The notes: generated by a model from the sequence alone, not told the origin. A stretch of 64,000 nt of DNA from Acidimicrobiaceae bacterium (GCA_003155135.1 PMFN01000031.1:1-64000), one strand, 5' to 3'. Counted from the first letter of the stretch, positions 15,728 through 24,850 are shown. A program made the numbers and translations.

Positions 15728-17124
15728 CAAAGCCCTTCACCCGCGGCCTGGGCCCCGAGGCTCTCGGCCACCTCGGCGGCCACCCGCTCGCCCGACTGCA
15801 GCGCGCCTTCGAGGTACCCGCACCACTCGGTGGCGGTCTCGGTGCCCGCCCAGTGGAGGGGTCCGACCGGTTCGCGCAATGCGGGGCCGAAGCCACTGAG
15901 CGCACCCGGCACGCTGATGGCGACCGGCCCGCCCCGGGTGAACGGCTCGGCCGGCCAGTGCTGGGTGACGAGCTCGCGCGGGCAGCGGGCGTCGGGGCCG
16001 AAGGCCCGCTCCAAGTCGTCGAGGATGGCCGCCTCGCGCGCCTTGTCGCCGGCCGCCTCATAACGCCGGCAGTCGTTGCCGGCCACGAATCCGACCAGGG
16101 CACCGTCTGATCCGTCCGACGGCGAGTCGTCGAAGGTGCTCGACAGCGCCCCCTCGTCGGAGACCAGCTGGCCGTTGAGGCCGCGCTCGCGCCAGAAGGG
16201 CTCGTCGTAGATGGCGTGGACCTTGGTCACCGAGCCCATCGGCATGCGCATGCACAGCTGGTCGCGCCGCCCCGGGAGCGGCGGGTCGAAGGCGAGGCGG
16301 CCCGAGAGTGCGGGCGGCATGGCCAGCACCGCACGCCGGGCACGGATCTCGAGCGGTGCCGCGGCCCCGCCACCGGTGTGAACCACCACCGACGAGGGGC
16401 CGTAGGTGATGGCGTGCACCGGGGCGCCGAGGACCACCCGGTCGCCGAGCGGTGCGGCCAGTCCGACTGCGAGTTGCTGGGAGCCGCCGACGAAGCGCTC
16501 CGCCTGTGCGCCGCCGGTGGTGCGGGCCAGGTTCGACAGGCCACCGCCGGCATGGAGGTAGAAGAGGGCGAACAGCAGGCTCAGCTCCTCGGCGCCGGTG
16601 CCGAAGATGGCCTTTATCGCCACGTCGAGCATGACTCGCGCCGGCGAGGCACCCACGTGCTCGGCAAGCCACGTGGCGAGGGTCTGCCCGTCGAGGTCGG
16701 CGGCGCCGTGGGCCTCCCAGGGGGCGTCGACCGGCACGTCGAGAGCGGCGAGATCGAGGTCGAGGATCGCCTCGACGCCGTCAGCGGCGGCGTTCGGGTC
16801 CGACGTCGGGATCAGGCCGACATAGGTGCTGCGCTCGCCGGCGCGCCACTCGACGGCCTCGCCGGCCCCGAAGGTGGGGAAGGTGGTGACGCCGAGCTCG
16901 GCGGCGAGGGCAGCGGTGCGCGGCTGGTTCGTCCCGAGCCACTGCCCGCCGCGGTCGTAGGTGTGCCCGCCTGGGGTGGTGTCGGTCCACGACCGACCGC
17001 CGACCCGGTCACGGGCCTCGAGCACCACGACCTCGAAACCGACCGCCGTGAGGTCCCTCGCCGCACGCAGGCCCGAGAGGCCGGCGCCGACGACCACCAC
17101 GTCACATGCCCTCGATTCGTCCAT
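15727..17124 (-). CDS. flavin-containing amine oxidase
   Basis: A 465-residue FAD amine oxidase of the monoamine/polyamine oxidase family. The dinucleotide-binding motif is VVVVGAGLSGLRAARDL with EARDRVGGRSW. A GGQWLG segment and the C-terminal flavin-binding LHWAGTETATEWCGYLEGAL are also present. It oxidises an amine to aldehyde plus ammonia and H2O2. ATG at 17124 is preferred because GGAGGG precedes it by 4 nt; a GTG ten codons upstream lacks an SD. First gene of a six-gene, mostly overlapping, minus-strand operon ending in murF-like and ddl. A -10-like TAGAGT lies about 50 bp upstream. Confidence 0.9.
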   Translation of the reverse strand: MDESRACDVVVVGAGLSGLRAARDLTAVGFEVVVLEARDRVGGRSWTDTTPGGHTYDRGGQWLGTNQPRTAALAAELGVTTFPTFGAGEAVEWRAGERSTYVGLIPTSDPNAAADGVEAILDLDLAALDVPVDAPWEAHGAADLDGQTLATWLAEHVGASPARVMLDVAIKAIFGTGAEELSLLFALFYLHAGGGLSNLARTTGGAQAERFVGGSQQLAVGLAAPLGDRVVLGAPVHAITYGPSSVVVHTGGGAAAPLEIRARRAVLAMPPALSGRLAFDPPLPGRRDQLCMRMPMGSVTKVHAIYDEPFWRERGLNGQLVSDEGALSSTFDDSPSDGSDGALVGFVAGNDCRRYEAAGDKAREAAILDDLERAFGPDARCPRELVTQHWPAEPFTRGGPVAISVPGALSGFGPALREPVGPLHWAGTETATEWCGYLEGALQSGERVAAEVAESLGAQAAGEGL

Positions 17125-17241
17125 CGGTCCCTCCGCCGTCGCATCGCCCGTCACGGGCCATCGAATCGGAAACTCTAACGGCCCCGGTCCCGACTCCTGG
17201 GCCCACCGGGCCGGTCAGACCGTGGCGTCCCGGCAGGTCGG

Positions 17242-17247
17242 TACGAT
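17242..17247 (+). promoter_or_regulatory. -10 box TACGAT of leaderless helicase gene
   Basis: TACGAT is followed by CATCGG and the GTG at 17254, the 6-nt leaderless spacing. Confidence 0.5.
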
Positions 17248-17253
17248 CATCGG

Positions 17254-18927
17254 GTGAGCAGCGCCACCGCCGACGATGGCCACTTCGTCCTGCCGGCCGG
17301 GCTGACGTCGCCCCAGCGTGAGGCCGTGACCGACCCGGGGCCCCTACTCAGCGTGCTGGCCGGGGCCGGGGCCGGCAAGACGCGGGTCCTGACGCTGCGT
17401 GTGGCCCGCCGGGTCCATGACGCCAGCGCCGAGCCCGAGCACGTCTTGGTGGCGACCTTCAGCCGCAAGGCGGCGACCGAGCTGCGCCGCCGGCTCTACG
17501 GCCTCGAGGTGGGCGGCATCGAGGCCGGCACGTTCCACCGCATCGCCCTCTCACTCATCCTGCGCCAGCGCGCCGATCGACGGGCCGCGCCGCCGACGGT
17601 GCTCGCTGACCGGCGCCCGCTCCTCTCCAGGGTGCTCGGCGGCAACAGCGCGAAGCCCCGGGGCGCGGCCGCTCGTGCCGGTGCGCCGACGCCACCTGGT
17701 CCGGGTCAACCGAGCGTGAGCCAGCTCGACAACGAGGTCGGGTGGGCCAAGGCACGGATGCTCGCCCCCGAAGCGTACGAGGACGCCGCCCGTCGGGCGG
17801 GCCGCCGGACGACGGCCTCGCCAGTCGCCATCGCCGAGTACTACGAGCGTTACGAGGTGCTCCGCCAGCGCCAAGGCGCGCTCGACCTCGACGACCTGCT
17901 GTGGCGCTGCGCGGACATGCTCGAGTCCGACACGGCGTTCGCCGACGCGGTGCGCTGGCGCTTCCGCCACCTCTTCGTCGACGAGATGCAAGACGTCAAC
18001 CCGGCGCAATTCCGTCTCCTCGGCTTCCTGCTCGGCGACGAGCCCGACCTGTTCGTGGTGGGCGACCCCAACCAGTCCGTCTATGGATGGAACGGGGCGG
18101 ACCCCACCCTCCTGCGCCAGCTGCCCGAGCTCTTCCCCGGCACCCGGGTGATCCGGCTGGAGGAGAACCACCGCTCGTCGCCCCAGGTGGTGGCCGTCGC
18201 CGCCGCCGCCCTCGGCAGCGCGGCCGATGGCGCACCGACGTCCAGTCGGCCCGACGGGTCGGTGCCGCGGGTCGTGGCCCACGCCACCGACGACGAGGAG
18301 GCGTCGTGGGTCGCCAACCAGGTGTGGCGCGCCCACAAGCCAGGCCGCCGCTGGTCCCAGATCGCCGTCCTGGCGCGCACGAACGCCCAGCTCCAGGCCG
18401 TCGCAGAGGCCCTCGGGCAAGCCCACATCCCCTACCAGCTGGCCGGCGGCGAGGCCGGCCCGGCCAGCGACGTGCGCGCCGAGCTGACCGCCAGCGCCGG
18501 GGAGGAGGAGGAGGAGGAGGGGGAGGACGGTCCCGCCGGCGCGGGCCCGGCCGAATCGGGCGCCGACGGGGTGGTCCTCGCCACCTTCCACCGGGCCAAA
18601 GGCCTCGAATGGCCGGCCGTCTTCGTCATCGGCGCCTCCGACGGGCTCGTCCCGATCGCCTCGGCGAGGACCGCCGCACAGCGCGAGGAGGAACGCCGGC
18701 TCCTCTACGTGGCGCTCACCCGCGCCGTCGACGAGCTGACCTGCACGTGGGCGGCCGCACCCTCCGATGCGTCGAGGCGATCCCCGCGCCAGCCCTCACC
18801 GTGGCTCGCCGCCGTCGAGCGAGCGTGTGCCTCCTTCGAGTCGGCGGCCCGGATGGCCGGCCCCGAGGCGGTCTCGGCCCACCTCGCCTCCATGCGGGCA
18901 CAGCTCGACGCCGAGGGCCTCGGATAA
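17254..18927 (+). CDS. compact UvrD/Rep-family (SF1A) DNA helicase
   Basis: A 557-residue SF1A helicase. Motifs in order: Q-motif LTSPQREAV, Walker A AGAGAGKT, Ia ATFSRKAATEL, II VDEMQDVNPAQ, III GDPNQSVYGWNGA, IV EENHRSS, V ATFHRAKGLEW, VI VALTRAVDEL. All ATPase motifs are intact. It is about 100-200 residues shorter than UvrD/PcrA. Between motifs IV and V, where the 2B subdomain is normally inserted, there is only a short region with a six-Glu run, so the 2B domain is greatly reduced. It would unwind or translocate on DNA in repair. Leaderless GTG start. Confidence 0.88.
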   Translation: MSSATADDGHFVLPAGLTSPQREAVTDPGPLLSVLAGAGAGKTRVLTLRVARRVHDASAEPEHVLVATFSRKAATELRRRLYGLEVGGIEAGTFHRIALSLILRQRADRRAAPPTVLADRRPLLSRVLGGNSAKPRGAAARAGAPTPPGPGQPSVSQLDNEVGWAKARMLAPEAYEDAARRAGRRTTASPVAIAEYYERYEVLRQRQGALDLDDLLWRCADMLESDTAFADAVRWRFRHLFVDEMQDVNPAQFRLLGFLLGDEPDLFVVGDPNQSVYGWNGADPTLLRQLPELFPGTRVIRLEENHRSSPQVVAVAAAALGSAADGAPTSSRPDGSVPRVVAHATDDEEASWVANQVWRAHKPGRRWSQIAVLARTNAQLQAVAEALGQAHIPYQLAGGEAGPASDVRAELTASAGEEEEEEGEDGPAGAGPAESGADGVVLATFHRAKGLEWPAVFVIGASDGLVPIASARTAAQREEERRLLYVALTRAVDELTCTWAAAPSDASRRSPRQPSPWLAAVERACASFESAARMAGPEAVSAHLASMRAQLDAEGLG

Positions 18928-18982
18928 GGTCATCGCGCACGGGGACCGAGCGGCCGACGGCGCCGTGAGGCGGGGGGTGGGA

Positions 18983-20362
18983 GTGGACATCGTCGAGGAG
19001 CTGCGCACCACGCTCGGGCCGGCCCACGTGGCGGCAGGCGGCGCCATCGCGCTCGACGACACGCACGACGAGTCATTGGGCGATCGGTCCGTTTTGCCGC
19101 GCTGCGTCGTGCGGCCGCAGACCACCGCCGAGGTCGCCACGATCGTGACGGTGGCGGCACGCCACGGCTGCCCGGTCATCGCCCGGGGCAGCGGGACGGG
19201 GCTCTCGGGGGCGGCGGTGCCGCTGGAGGACGGCATCGTGGTGGCCTTCGACCGAATGGACGCCATCTACGAGATCGACGCGCAGAACCAGGTGGCCGTC
19301 GTCGGACCCGGGGTCACCCTGGCCCAGCTCGATGAGGCGCTCCTCCCCCACGGCCTCGTCTACCCGGTCAATCCCGGCGAGCTGAGTGCGTCGATCGGCG
19401 GCAACGTCGCGACGAACGCCGGCGGGATGCGCGCCCTGCGCTACGGGGTCACCCGCCAGCGCGTGCTCGGCCTCGAGGCGGTGCTCGCCACCGGCGAGGT
19501 CGTGCGCACCGGCGGCAAGTTCGTGAAGTCCTCGTCAGGCTACGACCTGACCCAGCTCCTCGTGGGCTCGGAGGGAACCTTGGCGCTCATCACCGAGGTC
19601 ACCGTGCGGCTCGAGACCCGCCTCCCCCACGGGGCAACCCTGCTCGCGCCGTTCGCCGCACTGGGCGACATCACGACGGCGGTGCCGGACCTCCTGCGCA
19701 GCGGGCTCGCCCCGCACATCCTCGAGTACCTCGACGCCCTCACCATGGCGAGCATCGTCCAGAGCGCGGGCGTCGAGCTCGGCATCGACGCAGTGGTGCG
19801 CGAGGAGGCGCTGGCCTACCTGGTGGTCGGCCTCGAGAGCACCCACGCCGAGCGGCTCGACGCCGACACCGAGGCGGCGGCCACCGCCCTCGCCGGGCTC
19901 GGCGCCCTGGACGTCTACGTGCTGCCGCCGACCGCCGCCCATCAGCTGATCGCCGCGCGCGAGCGGGCGTTCTACGTGGCCAAGGCGGCGGGAGCCGACG
20001 AGATCATCGACGTGGTGGTGCCGCGTGCGGCGATCGCCGACTACCTGGCGACGGTCGGCGCGCTGGCCGAGGCCAACCAGGCCTTCGTCGCCGGCTGCGG
20101 CCACGTGGGTGACGGCAACGTGCACCTCTCGGTGTTCCAACCCGATGGGGGCCGCCGCACCGAGCTCATCGCCGCCATGCTGGCGGCGGGCCTCGAGGCG
20201 GGCGGCGCGATCTCCGGCGAGCACGGCATCGGCACCGCCAAGCGTGCCTACTTCCTGGCGTTCGAGCCACCTGCCCGGCTCGCACTCCTGCAGCGCATCA
20301 AGGCGGCCTTCGACCCCGACGACATCCTCGGCCGAGGCCGGGGACCAGGCCCAGGAGAATGA
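18983..20362 (+). CDS. FAD-linked 2-hydroxyacid oxidase (GlcD/D-lactate dehydrogenase type)
   Basis: A 459-residue flavoprotein of the vanillyl-alcohol-oxidase fold. The PCMH FAD-binding domain has PVIARGSGTGLSGAAVP and GNVATNAGGMRALRYGVT. The cap and C-terminus carry CGHVGDGNVHLSVF and GEHGIGTAKR, the hallmark of GlcD/Dld enzymes that oxidise glycolate, D-lactate or D-2-hydroxyglutarate. No Fe-S domain is attached. Start is uncertain: GTG at 18965, 18977 or 18983 are in frame; 18983 has an AGGCGGGG stretch ahead. The IlvX-like gene begins 5 bp downstream. Confidence 0.87.
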   Translation: MDIVEELRTTLGPAHVAAGGAIALDDTHDESLGDRSVLPRCVVRPQTTAEVATIVTVAARHGCPVIARGSGTGLSGAAVPLEDGIVVAFDRMDAIYEIDAQNQVAVVGPGVTLAQLDEALLPHGLVYPVNPGELSASIGGNVATNAGGMRALRYGVTRQRVLGLEAVLATGEVVRTGGKFVKSSSGYDLTQLLVGSEGTLALITEVTVRLETRLPHGATLLAPFAALGDITTAVPDLLRSGLAPHILEYLDALTMASIVQSAGVELGIDAVVREEALAYLVVGLESTHAERLDADTEAAATALAGLGALDVYVLPPTAAHQLIAARERAFYVAKAAGADEIIDVVVPRAAIADYLATVGALAEANQAFVAGCGHVGDGNVHLSVFQPDGGRRTELIAAMLAAGLEAGGAISGEHGIGTAKRAYFLAFEPPARLALLQRIKAAFDPDDILGRGRGPGPGE

Positions 20363-20366
20363 GCAC

Positions 20367-21926
20367 ATGAACGGTGGACAGGCCCTCATCCGCACGCTGG
20401 TCGACTCCGGTGTCGACGTGTGCTTCGCCAACCCGGGCACCTCGGAGATGCACTTCGTGGCCGCCCTCGACGACGTCCCCGAGATGCGCGGGGTGCTCGC
20501 CCTCTTCGAGGGTGTGGCCACCGGCGCCGCTGACGGCTACGCCCGGGTGGCCGGCAAGCCGGCGGCCACGCTGCTGCACCTCGGCCCCGGTCTCGGCAAC
20601 GGGCTCGCCAACCTGCACAACGCCCGGCGCGGCCACACCCCGATGGTCAACATCGTCGGCGACCACGCCACGTACCACAAGCGCTACGACGCGCCGCTCG
20701 AGTCCGACATCGCCGGGCTCGCCGAGACGTTCTCCTCCTGGTACCGCTGTTCGCTGCGGGCCGAGGACGTCGCCGACGACGCCGCGCAGGCCGTCGCTGC
20801 CGCCTACGGACCGCCCGGGGGGATCGCCACCTTGGTGCTGCCCGCCGACGTGTCGTGGTCCGAGTCGACCACCGGGCCGGCAGCGGCCCGCCACCGCCAG
20901 GGCGCGCCCCTCGTGCCCGCCGCCGACATCGCCGAGGTGGCCAAGGTGCTCCGCTCGGGGGAGCCCACCACCGTGCTGCTCGGGGGCAAGGCCCTCGACG
21001 CCCGCGGGCTCCTCGCCGCCGCCCGCATCGCGGCCGGCACCGGGGCGCGCCTGCTCGGTGAGACGTTCCCGGCCAACCTCGAACGGGGGGCGGGGCTCCC
21101 CGCTCTCGACCGGCTCGGCTACCTCGCCGAGTTCGCCCAGGCCCAGCTCGAGGGCGTGCGCCACCTCGTCACCGTCGACGCCCTCTCGCCGGTCTCCTTC
21201 TTCGCCTACCCGGGGCGCCCGAGCGACCTGGTGCCTGCGGGGTGCACGGTCCACGTGCTGGCCACCGGCAGGGCCGACGTATCCGCCGCCCTCGAAGCAC
21301 TCGCCGAGGAGGTGGCGGCCGACGAGGAGCCCGCCCTCGCCCAGGCGTTGCGCCCGGAACGACCGACCGGCGAGCTCACCATGGCCACCTTCGGTGCGGC
21401 TGTCGGCGCCACCCTCCCCGAAGGGGCGATCGTGGTCGACGAGTCCAACACGGCCGGCCTGTTCGTGGCCGGCGCCACCGCCGGCGCGCCGCGCCACAAC
21501 TGGCTCACCCTGACCGGCGGTGCCATCGGCTACGGCATGCCCTCGGCCACCGGAGCAGCGGTGGCCGCCCCCGACCGGCCCGTCGTCTCGCTCGAGGCCG
21601 ATGGCTCGGCGATGTACACATTCCAGGCACTGTGGACCCAGGCGCGCGAGCGCCTCGACGTCACCACCGTGCTGCTCTCGAACCGCAGCTACGCCATCTT
21701 GAACCTCGAGCTCGGCCGGGTGGGTGCGGGCGCTGGCGGCCCGGCGGCCCAGCGGATGCTCTCCCTCGCCGACCCCACGATCGACTTCGTCGCCCTCGCC
21801 TCGGGTCTCGGTGTCGAGGCACGCAGGGCCACGAGCGCCGAGGAGCTCGTGGCCGCCCTCGAATGGGCCTACGCCGAGCACGGGCCCCATCTGATCGAGG
21901 CGGTCCTGCCCGAGGGCCTCGGTTGA
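20367..21926 (+). CDS. ThDP-dependent acetolactate-synthase-like enzyme (IlvX-like)
   Basis: A 519-residue enzyme of the acetohydroxyacid synthase/benzoylformate decarboxylase superfamily. The N-terminal PYR domain has FANPGTSEMHFVAALD and the catalytic Glu in LFEGVATGAADGYAR. The C-terminal PP domain has a diphosphate-binding EADGSAMYTFQALW with Asn in LLSNRSYAILN. The N-terminus resembles mycobacterial IlvX from memory. It likely decarboxylates or carboligates a 2-oxo acid. An AGGAG lies 9 nt before the ATG. Because the preceding gene makes 2-oxo acids from 2-hydroxyacids, the two may act in sequence (inference). Confidence 0.87.
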   Translation: MNGGQALIRTLVDSGVDVCFANPGTSEMHFVAALDDVPEMRGVLALFEGVATGAADGYARVAGKPAATLLHLGPGLGNGLANLHNARRGHTPMVNIVGDHATYHKRYDAPLESDIAGLAETFSSWYRCSLRAEDVADDAAQAVAAAYGPPGGIATLVLPADVSWSESTTGPAAARHRQGAPLVPAADIAEVAKVLRSGEPTTVLLGGKALDARGLLAAARIAAGTGARLLGETFPANLERGAGLPALDRLGYLAEFAQAQLEGVRHLVTVDALSPVSFFAYPGRPSDLVPAGCTVHVLATGRADVSAALEALAEEVAADEEPALAQALRPERPTGELTMATFGAAVGATLPEGAIVVDESNTAGLFVAGATAGAPRHNWLTLTGGAIGYGMPSATGAAVAAPDRPVVSLEADGSAMYTFQALWTQARERLDVTTVLLSNRSYAILNLELGRVGAGAGGPAAQRMLSLADPTIDFVALASGLGVEARRATSAEELVAALEWAYAEHGPHLIEAVLPEGLG

Positions 21927-21927
21927 C

Positions 21928-22860
21928 TCAGCGGAGCACGGCGATCGTGAAGATGATGGCGTCGAAGAGGAAGTGCGCCACGATCGGGCGGGTGAGCCGG
22001 CGGTTCTTCTGGAACGATCGGGTCACGAAGTAGCCAAACGGGACCGTCAGGATGAAGCCGATCCCGTAGTAGACGTGGTAGCTGGTGCGCAGCACCAAGC
22101 TCACGATGAGCGCACGCCGCGGCGACCAGCCGAGCTGGCTGAGCCGGGTGAGCAGGTACCCGCTCATCAAGGTCTCCTCGGCGATGGCCGTCGTGGCCGA
22201 GATGGCGAGCCCCCACACCACGTAGTAGGCGGGGACGTGGCCGATCGGCGTCGAGCTCACGAGGGACGGGACGTGGGCGAAGAGCGGCGCGAGCGGGATC
22301 AGCAGGGCGAACTCGGTGCCGAAGGAGGCGCCGATGAGGCCGAGGGCCGGCCAGACGTCCGCCTTCCAGCGCGGTCGGCCGAGACCGAGCCACGAGGGCG
22401 ACTGGCCGGTGCGCGCCAGGAGGAACAGGGCCAGTGGGACCACGGCGGCGACCGGGACATAGGCGAGGATCCCGAAGACCATGTTCTCGAAGGGGTGCCC
22501 GGCCACCACCACGGGGAACCGGGTGAGCTGGCCCACCCCCGAGACGTGCTGGGCGAAGGCGACGACGGCGGCCATGACGCTCGGCAGGAGGAATGCCAAC
22601 ATCACGAACCAGGTCTCCCAGACGAGGCTCTTCCTCGTCGGGCCCTGCGTGGCGATGCCTCCGGGCGATGCCGTGGCCGCCACGGCGGGCGGGGGGAGGT
22701 CCGGTGGCGCCGCCGGTGGGGCGAGCAGGCGCCAAAACTGCCACTGCGCCGGTGCGCGCGGCCAGGCGGCGGGCGGCACCCACCCCGGCGGTGGCGTCCA
22801 GCCCGGCGGGGGGGCGGGCCAGTTGGGCGGGGGCTGCCAGGCCCAGCCCGGGGCGCTCAT
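21928..22860 (-). CDS. CPBP-family intramembrane protease-like protein
   Basis: A 310-residue protein. A Pro/Trp-rich cytoplasmic N-terminus (1-70, repeats of PPGW) is followed by about eight membrane segments. The CPBP/Rce1 motif 1 is AIAEETLMSGYL: the two Glu residues are present but the usual Arg of EExxxR is Ser. Motif 2 is LRTSYHVYYG (His present) and motif 3 HFLFDAI. It may be an active protease or a membrane scaffold. Start at ATG 22860, 25 bp after the exonuclease gene on the same strand. Confidence 0.75.
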   Translation of the reverse strand: MSAPGWAWQPPPNWPAPPPGWTPPPGWVPPAAWPRAPAQWQFWRLLAPPAAPPDLPPPAVAATASPGGIATQGPTRKSLVWETWFVMLAFLLPSVMAAVVAFAQHVSGVGQLTRFPVVVAGHPFENMVFGILAYVPVAAVVPLALFLLARTGQSPSWLGLGRPRWKADVWPALGLIGASFGTEFALLIPLAPLFAHVPSLVSSTPIGHVPAYYVVWGLAISATTAIAEETLMSGYLLTRLSQLGWSPRRALIVSLVLRTSYHVYYGIGFILTVPFGYFVTRSFQKNRRLTRPIVAHFLFDAIIFTIAVLR

Positions 22861-22885
22861 GGCTCTGTGCTGGGCTCGGCCGTGG

Positions 22886-23668
22886 TCAGTCGACGTCGAG
22901 GTCGACCACGACCGGAGCGTGGTCCGAGGGCTTGTTGCCGGCACGGTTCTTGCGGGCCTCCCGGTCGACCGCTGCCGATCGGCACCGATCAGCCAAGGGG
23001 TCGGTCAGCAGTACCAGGTCGATGCGCATCCCGTGGCCCTTGTGAAAGGCGCCCATGCGGTAGTCCCACCAGGAGAACACCTCACCATCGGGGTGAAAGC
23101 GGGTGAACACGTCGTCGAGGCCCCATTCGAGCAGCCGCCCGAGCGCGGCGCGCTCGGGCTCGCTCACATGCGTCATGCCGGCGAACGCCTCGGGGTCCCA
23201 GACGTCGACGTCGCTCGGTGCGATGTTGAAGTCCCCGACGACGGCCACCGGATCGCTCGGGGTGCAGGTCTCGTCGAGGTAGGTGGCGAGGCGGGCCAGC
23301 CAGGCCAGCTTGCCCGTGTAGTGCTCGGAATCGACCGAGCGCCCGTTCGGGACGTAGACCGAGTGCACGCGGATGCCCGCACACGTCGCCGCGATGATGC
23401 GCGTCCCCTGGTCGTCCTCCTCGGTCGAGAACCCCGCTACCGGGTCCTCCAGGCCGACCCGGCTGATGATGGCCACGCCGTTCCAGCGGCCGTCACCGTG
23501 GTGGGCGGTCTCGTAGCCGAGCGCGGCGAAGGCACCGTCGGGGAACGCCGCATCGGACTGCTTGGTCTCCTGCAGGCACAAGATGTCGGGCTGCTCGGTG
23601 CCCATCCAGTCGGTGACGTACTCCAGCCGGGCGGTGAGCGAGTTGACGTTCCAGGTGACGAGCCGCAT
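22886..23668 (-). CDS. xth: exodeoxyribonuclease III (AP endonuclease)
   Basis: A 260-residue ExoIII/APE1-type nuclease that cleaves at abasic sites in base excision repair. All signature residues are present: TWNVNSL, the metal Glu in CLQETK, VYVPNGR, the Asp/Asn pair in VVGDFNIAP, and SDHAPVVVD with the catalytic His. ATG at 23668 begins MRLVTWNVNS, the usual N-terminus. It starts 2 bp after the FabZ-like stop, so it is co-transcribed from the leaderless promoter at 24097-24102. Confidence 0.92.
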   Translation of the reverse strand: MRLVTWNVNSLTARLEYVTDWMGTEQPDILCLQETKQSDAAFPDGAFAALGYETAHHGDGRWNGVAIISRVGLEDPVAGFSTEEDDQGTRIIAATCAGIRVHSVYVPNGRSVDSEHYTGKLAWLARLATYLDETCTPSDPVAVVGDFNIAPSDVDVWDPEAFAGMTHVSEPERAALGRLLEWGLDDVFTRFHPDGEVFSWWDYRMGAFHKGHGMRIDLVLLTDPLADRCRSAAVDREARKNRAGNKPSDHAPVVVDLDVD

Positions 23669-23670
23669 CC

Positions 23671-24090
23671 TCAGCCTTTGTCCGCGATCACGAAGAGGAA
23701 GTCGACCTCGCACGCCGTCGCCCCGTCGACATGGGCGCGCCCATGCCCGGTGCCCGCACGCGCCGAGAGCCGCCCGACGGTCACCTCGAGCTCGAGTACC
23801 TCGCCGGGGACCACCTGGCGGCGGAAGCGCGCCCGGTCGATGCCGCCGAACAGGGGCAGCTTGTTGGCGTAGCGCTCGTCGGCCAGCACGGCGATGCCGC
23901 CGAGCTGCGCGAGGGACTCGACCATGAGCACGCCGGGAAGCGTCGGTCGCCCGGGGAAGTGCCCGGCGAAGAAGTCCTCTTCGCCGGTGAGCCGCCAGCG
24001 CCCCGTGGCGGCGACGCCCGGTTCGACCGAGACGATCTCGCTCACGAACAGGAACGGGGGTCGGTGGGCGAGGAAGTCGGTCGGTTCCAC
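23671..24090 (-). CDS. FabZ-like 3-hydroxyacyl-ACP dehydratase
   Basis: A 139-residue hot-dog-fold dehydratase. The catalytic motif is HFPGRPTLPGVLMVESLAQ, with the His and the Glu of FabZ. The N-terminal HRPPFLFVSEI also matches FabZ. It removes water from 3-hydroxyacyl-ACP in fatty acid elongation, or acts on a related acyl thioester. GTG start at 24090 is fixed by a TATCCT -10 box 6 nt upstream. First gene of a minus-strand unit with xth and the CPBP gene, an odd partnership. Confidence 0.85.
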   Translation of the reverse strand: MEPTDFLAHRPPFLFVSEIVSVEPGVAATGRWRLTGEEDFFAGHFPGRPTLPGVLMVESLAQLGGIAVLADERYANKLPLFGGIDRARFRRQVVPGEVLELEVTVGRLSARAGTGHGRAHVDGATACEVDFLFVIADKG

Positions 24091-24096
24091 GGGCCG

Positions 24097-24102
24097 AGGA
24101 TA
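24097..24102 (-). promoter_or_regulatory. -10 box TATCCT of leaderless FabZ-like gene
   Basis: TATCCT on the minus strand is followed by CGGCCC and the GTG at 24090. Confidence 0.5.
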
Positions 24103-24130
24103 ACGGCTGGGCGCGGCGCGCTCTCGACGA

Positions 24131-24850
24131 TCAGGAGCGGAGGACCGAGACGAGGGCCTCGGTGTCGGCAAGGTCGTCGAAGCAGGCGTCGGGCCCGAGG
24201 GCCGACAGCTCGTCGGGCCCGAAGCGGCCGGTTGCGACAAGGGCGCACCGCACGCCGCCGGCGCGCGCGCACGCCAGGTCGTTCGGCGAGTCACCAATGA
24301 CCCAGACGGCTCCGGGCTCGTACTGCACGCCCCTGCGGGTCGCCGAGCGCTCGAGTGCGAGGGGCACGAGCTTGTTGCGATCCGCGTTGTCGCTGCCGTA
24401 CGCCCCGTTGTCGGTGTCGAGGAACCGCTCCAAGGAGAAAGCCCGCAGCTTGACCAGCGCGTTGGCCGCCAGGTTCCCCGACAGCACGCTCTGGTGGCAC
24501 CATTCGGCGCGCCCGAGTGTCTCGAGCGCGCGCTCGACCCCGGGGAGCACGTGGCCCTCCTCGGTGATGGTCGCCTCGCGGGCGGCGAGCTCTTCGGCCA
24601 GGTACCCGAGCACGGCCGGGATGTGGGCGTCGGGGTCCTCCAGGTCGAGCAGGCCGAGATGCTCCCGACAGATCTGGGGGTCGGTCTTGCCGCTCATGGT
24701 GATCCTCGCCGGCGGTCGCGAGCCGACTGCCCGCTCGATCGCCCGGTCGAAGACCTCTGCGCCCACGCCACCGGACTGGAGGAGGGTACCGTCGATGTCC
24801 CAGAGCACGAGGCGCGCCGAAGCGTCGGCCATCGCTGCCACGGCCGTCAC
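24131..24850 (-). CDS. HAD-superfamily phosphatase (phosphoglycolate-phosphatase-like)
   Basis: A 239-residue haloacid-dehalogenase hydrolase. Motif I is LWDIDGTLL (nucleophile first Asp), motif II is SVLSGN, motif III is a Lys in DRNKLVP, and motif IV is VIGDSPNDLACARAGG. The helical cap between motifs I and II is of the PGP type. It dephosphorylates a small metabolite. GTG at 24850 begins 2 nt after the stop of the NYN/S1 gene; an internal ATG at 24832 is an alternative. Confidence 0.85.
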   Translation of the reverse strand: MTAVAAMADASARLVLWDIDGTLLQSGGVGAEVFDRAIERAVGSRPPARITMSGKTDPQICREHLGLLDLEDPDAHIPAVLGYLAEELAAREATITEEGHVLPGVERALETLGRAEWCHQSVLSGNLAANALVKLRAFSLERFLDTDNGAYGSDNADRNKLVPLALERSATRRGVQYEPGAVWVIGDSPNDLACARAGGVRCALVATGRFGPDELSALGPDACFDDLADTEALVSVLRS

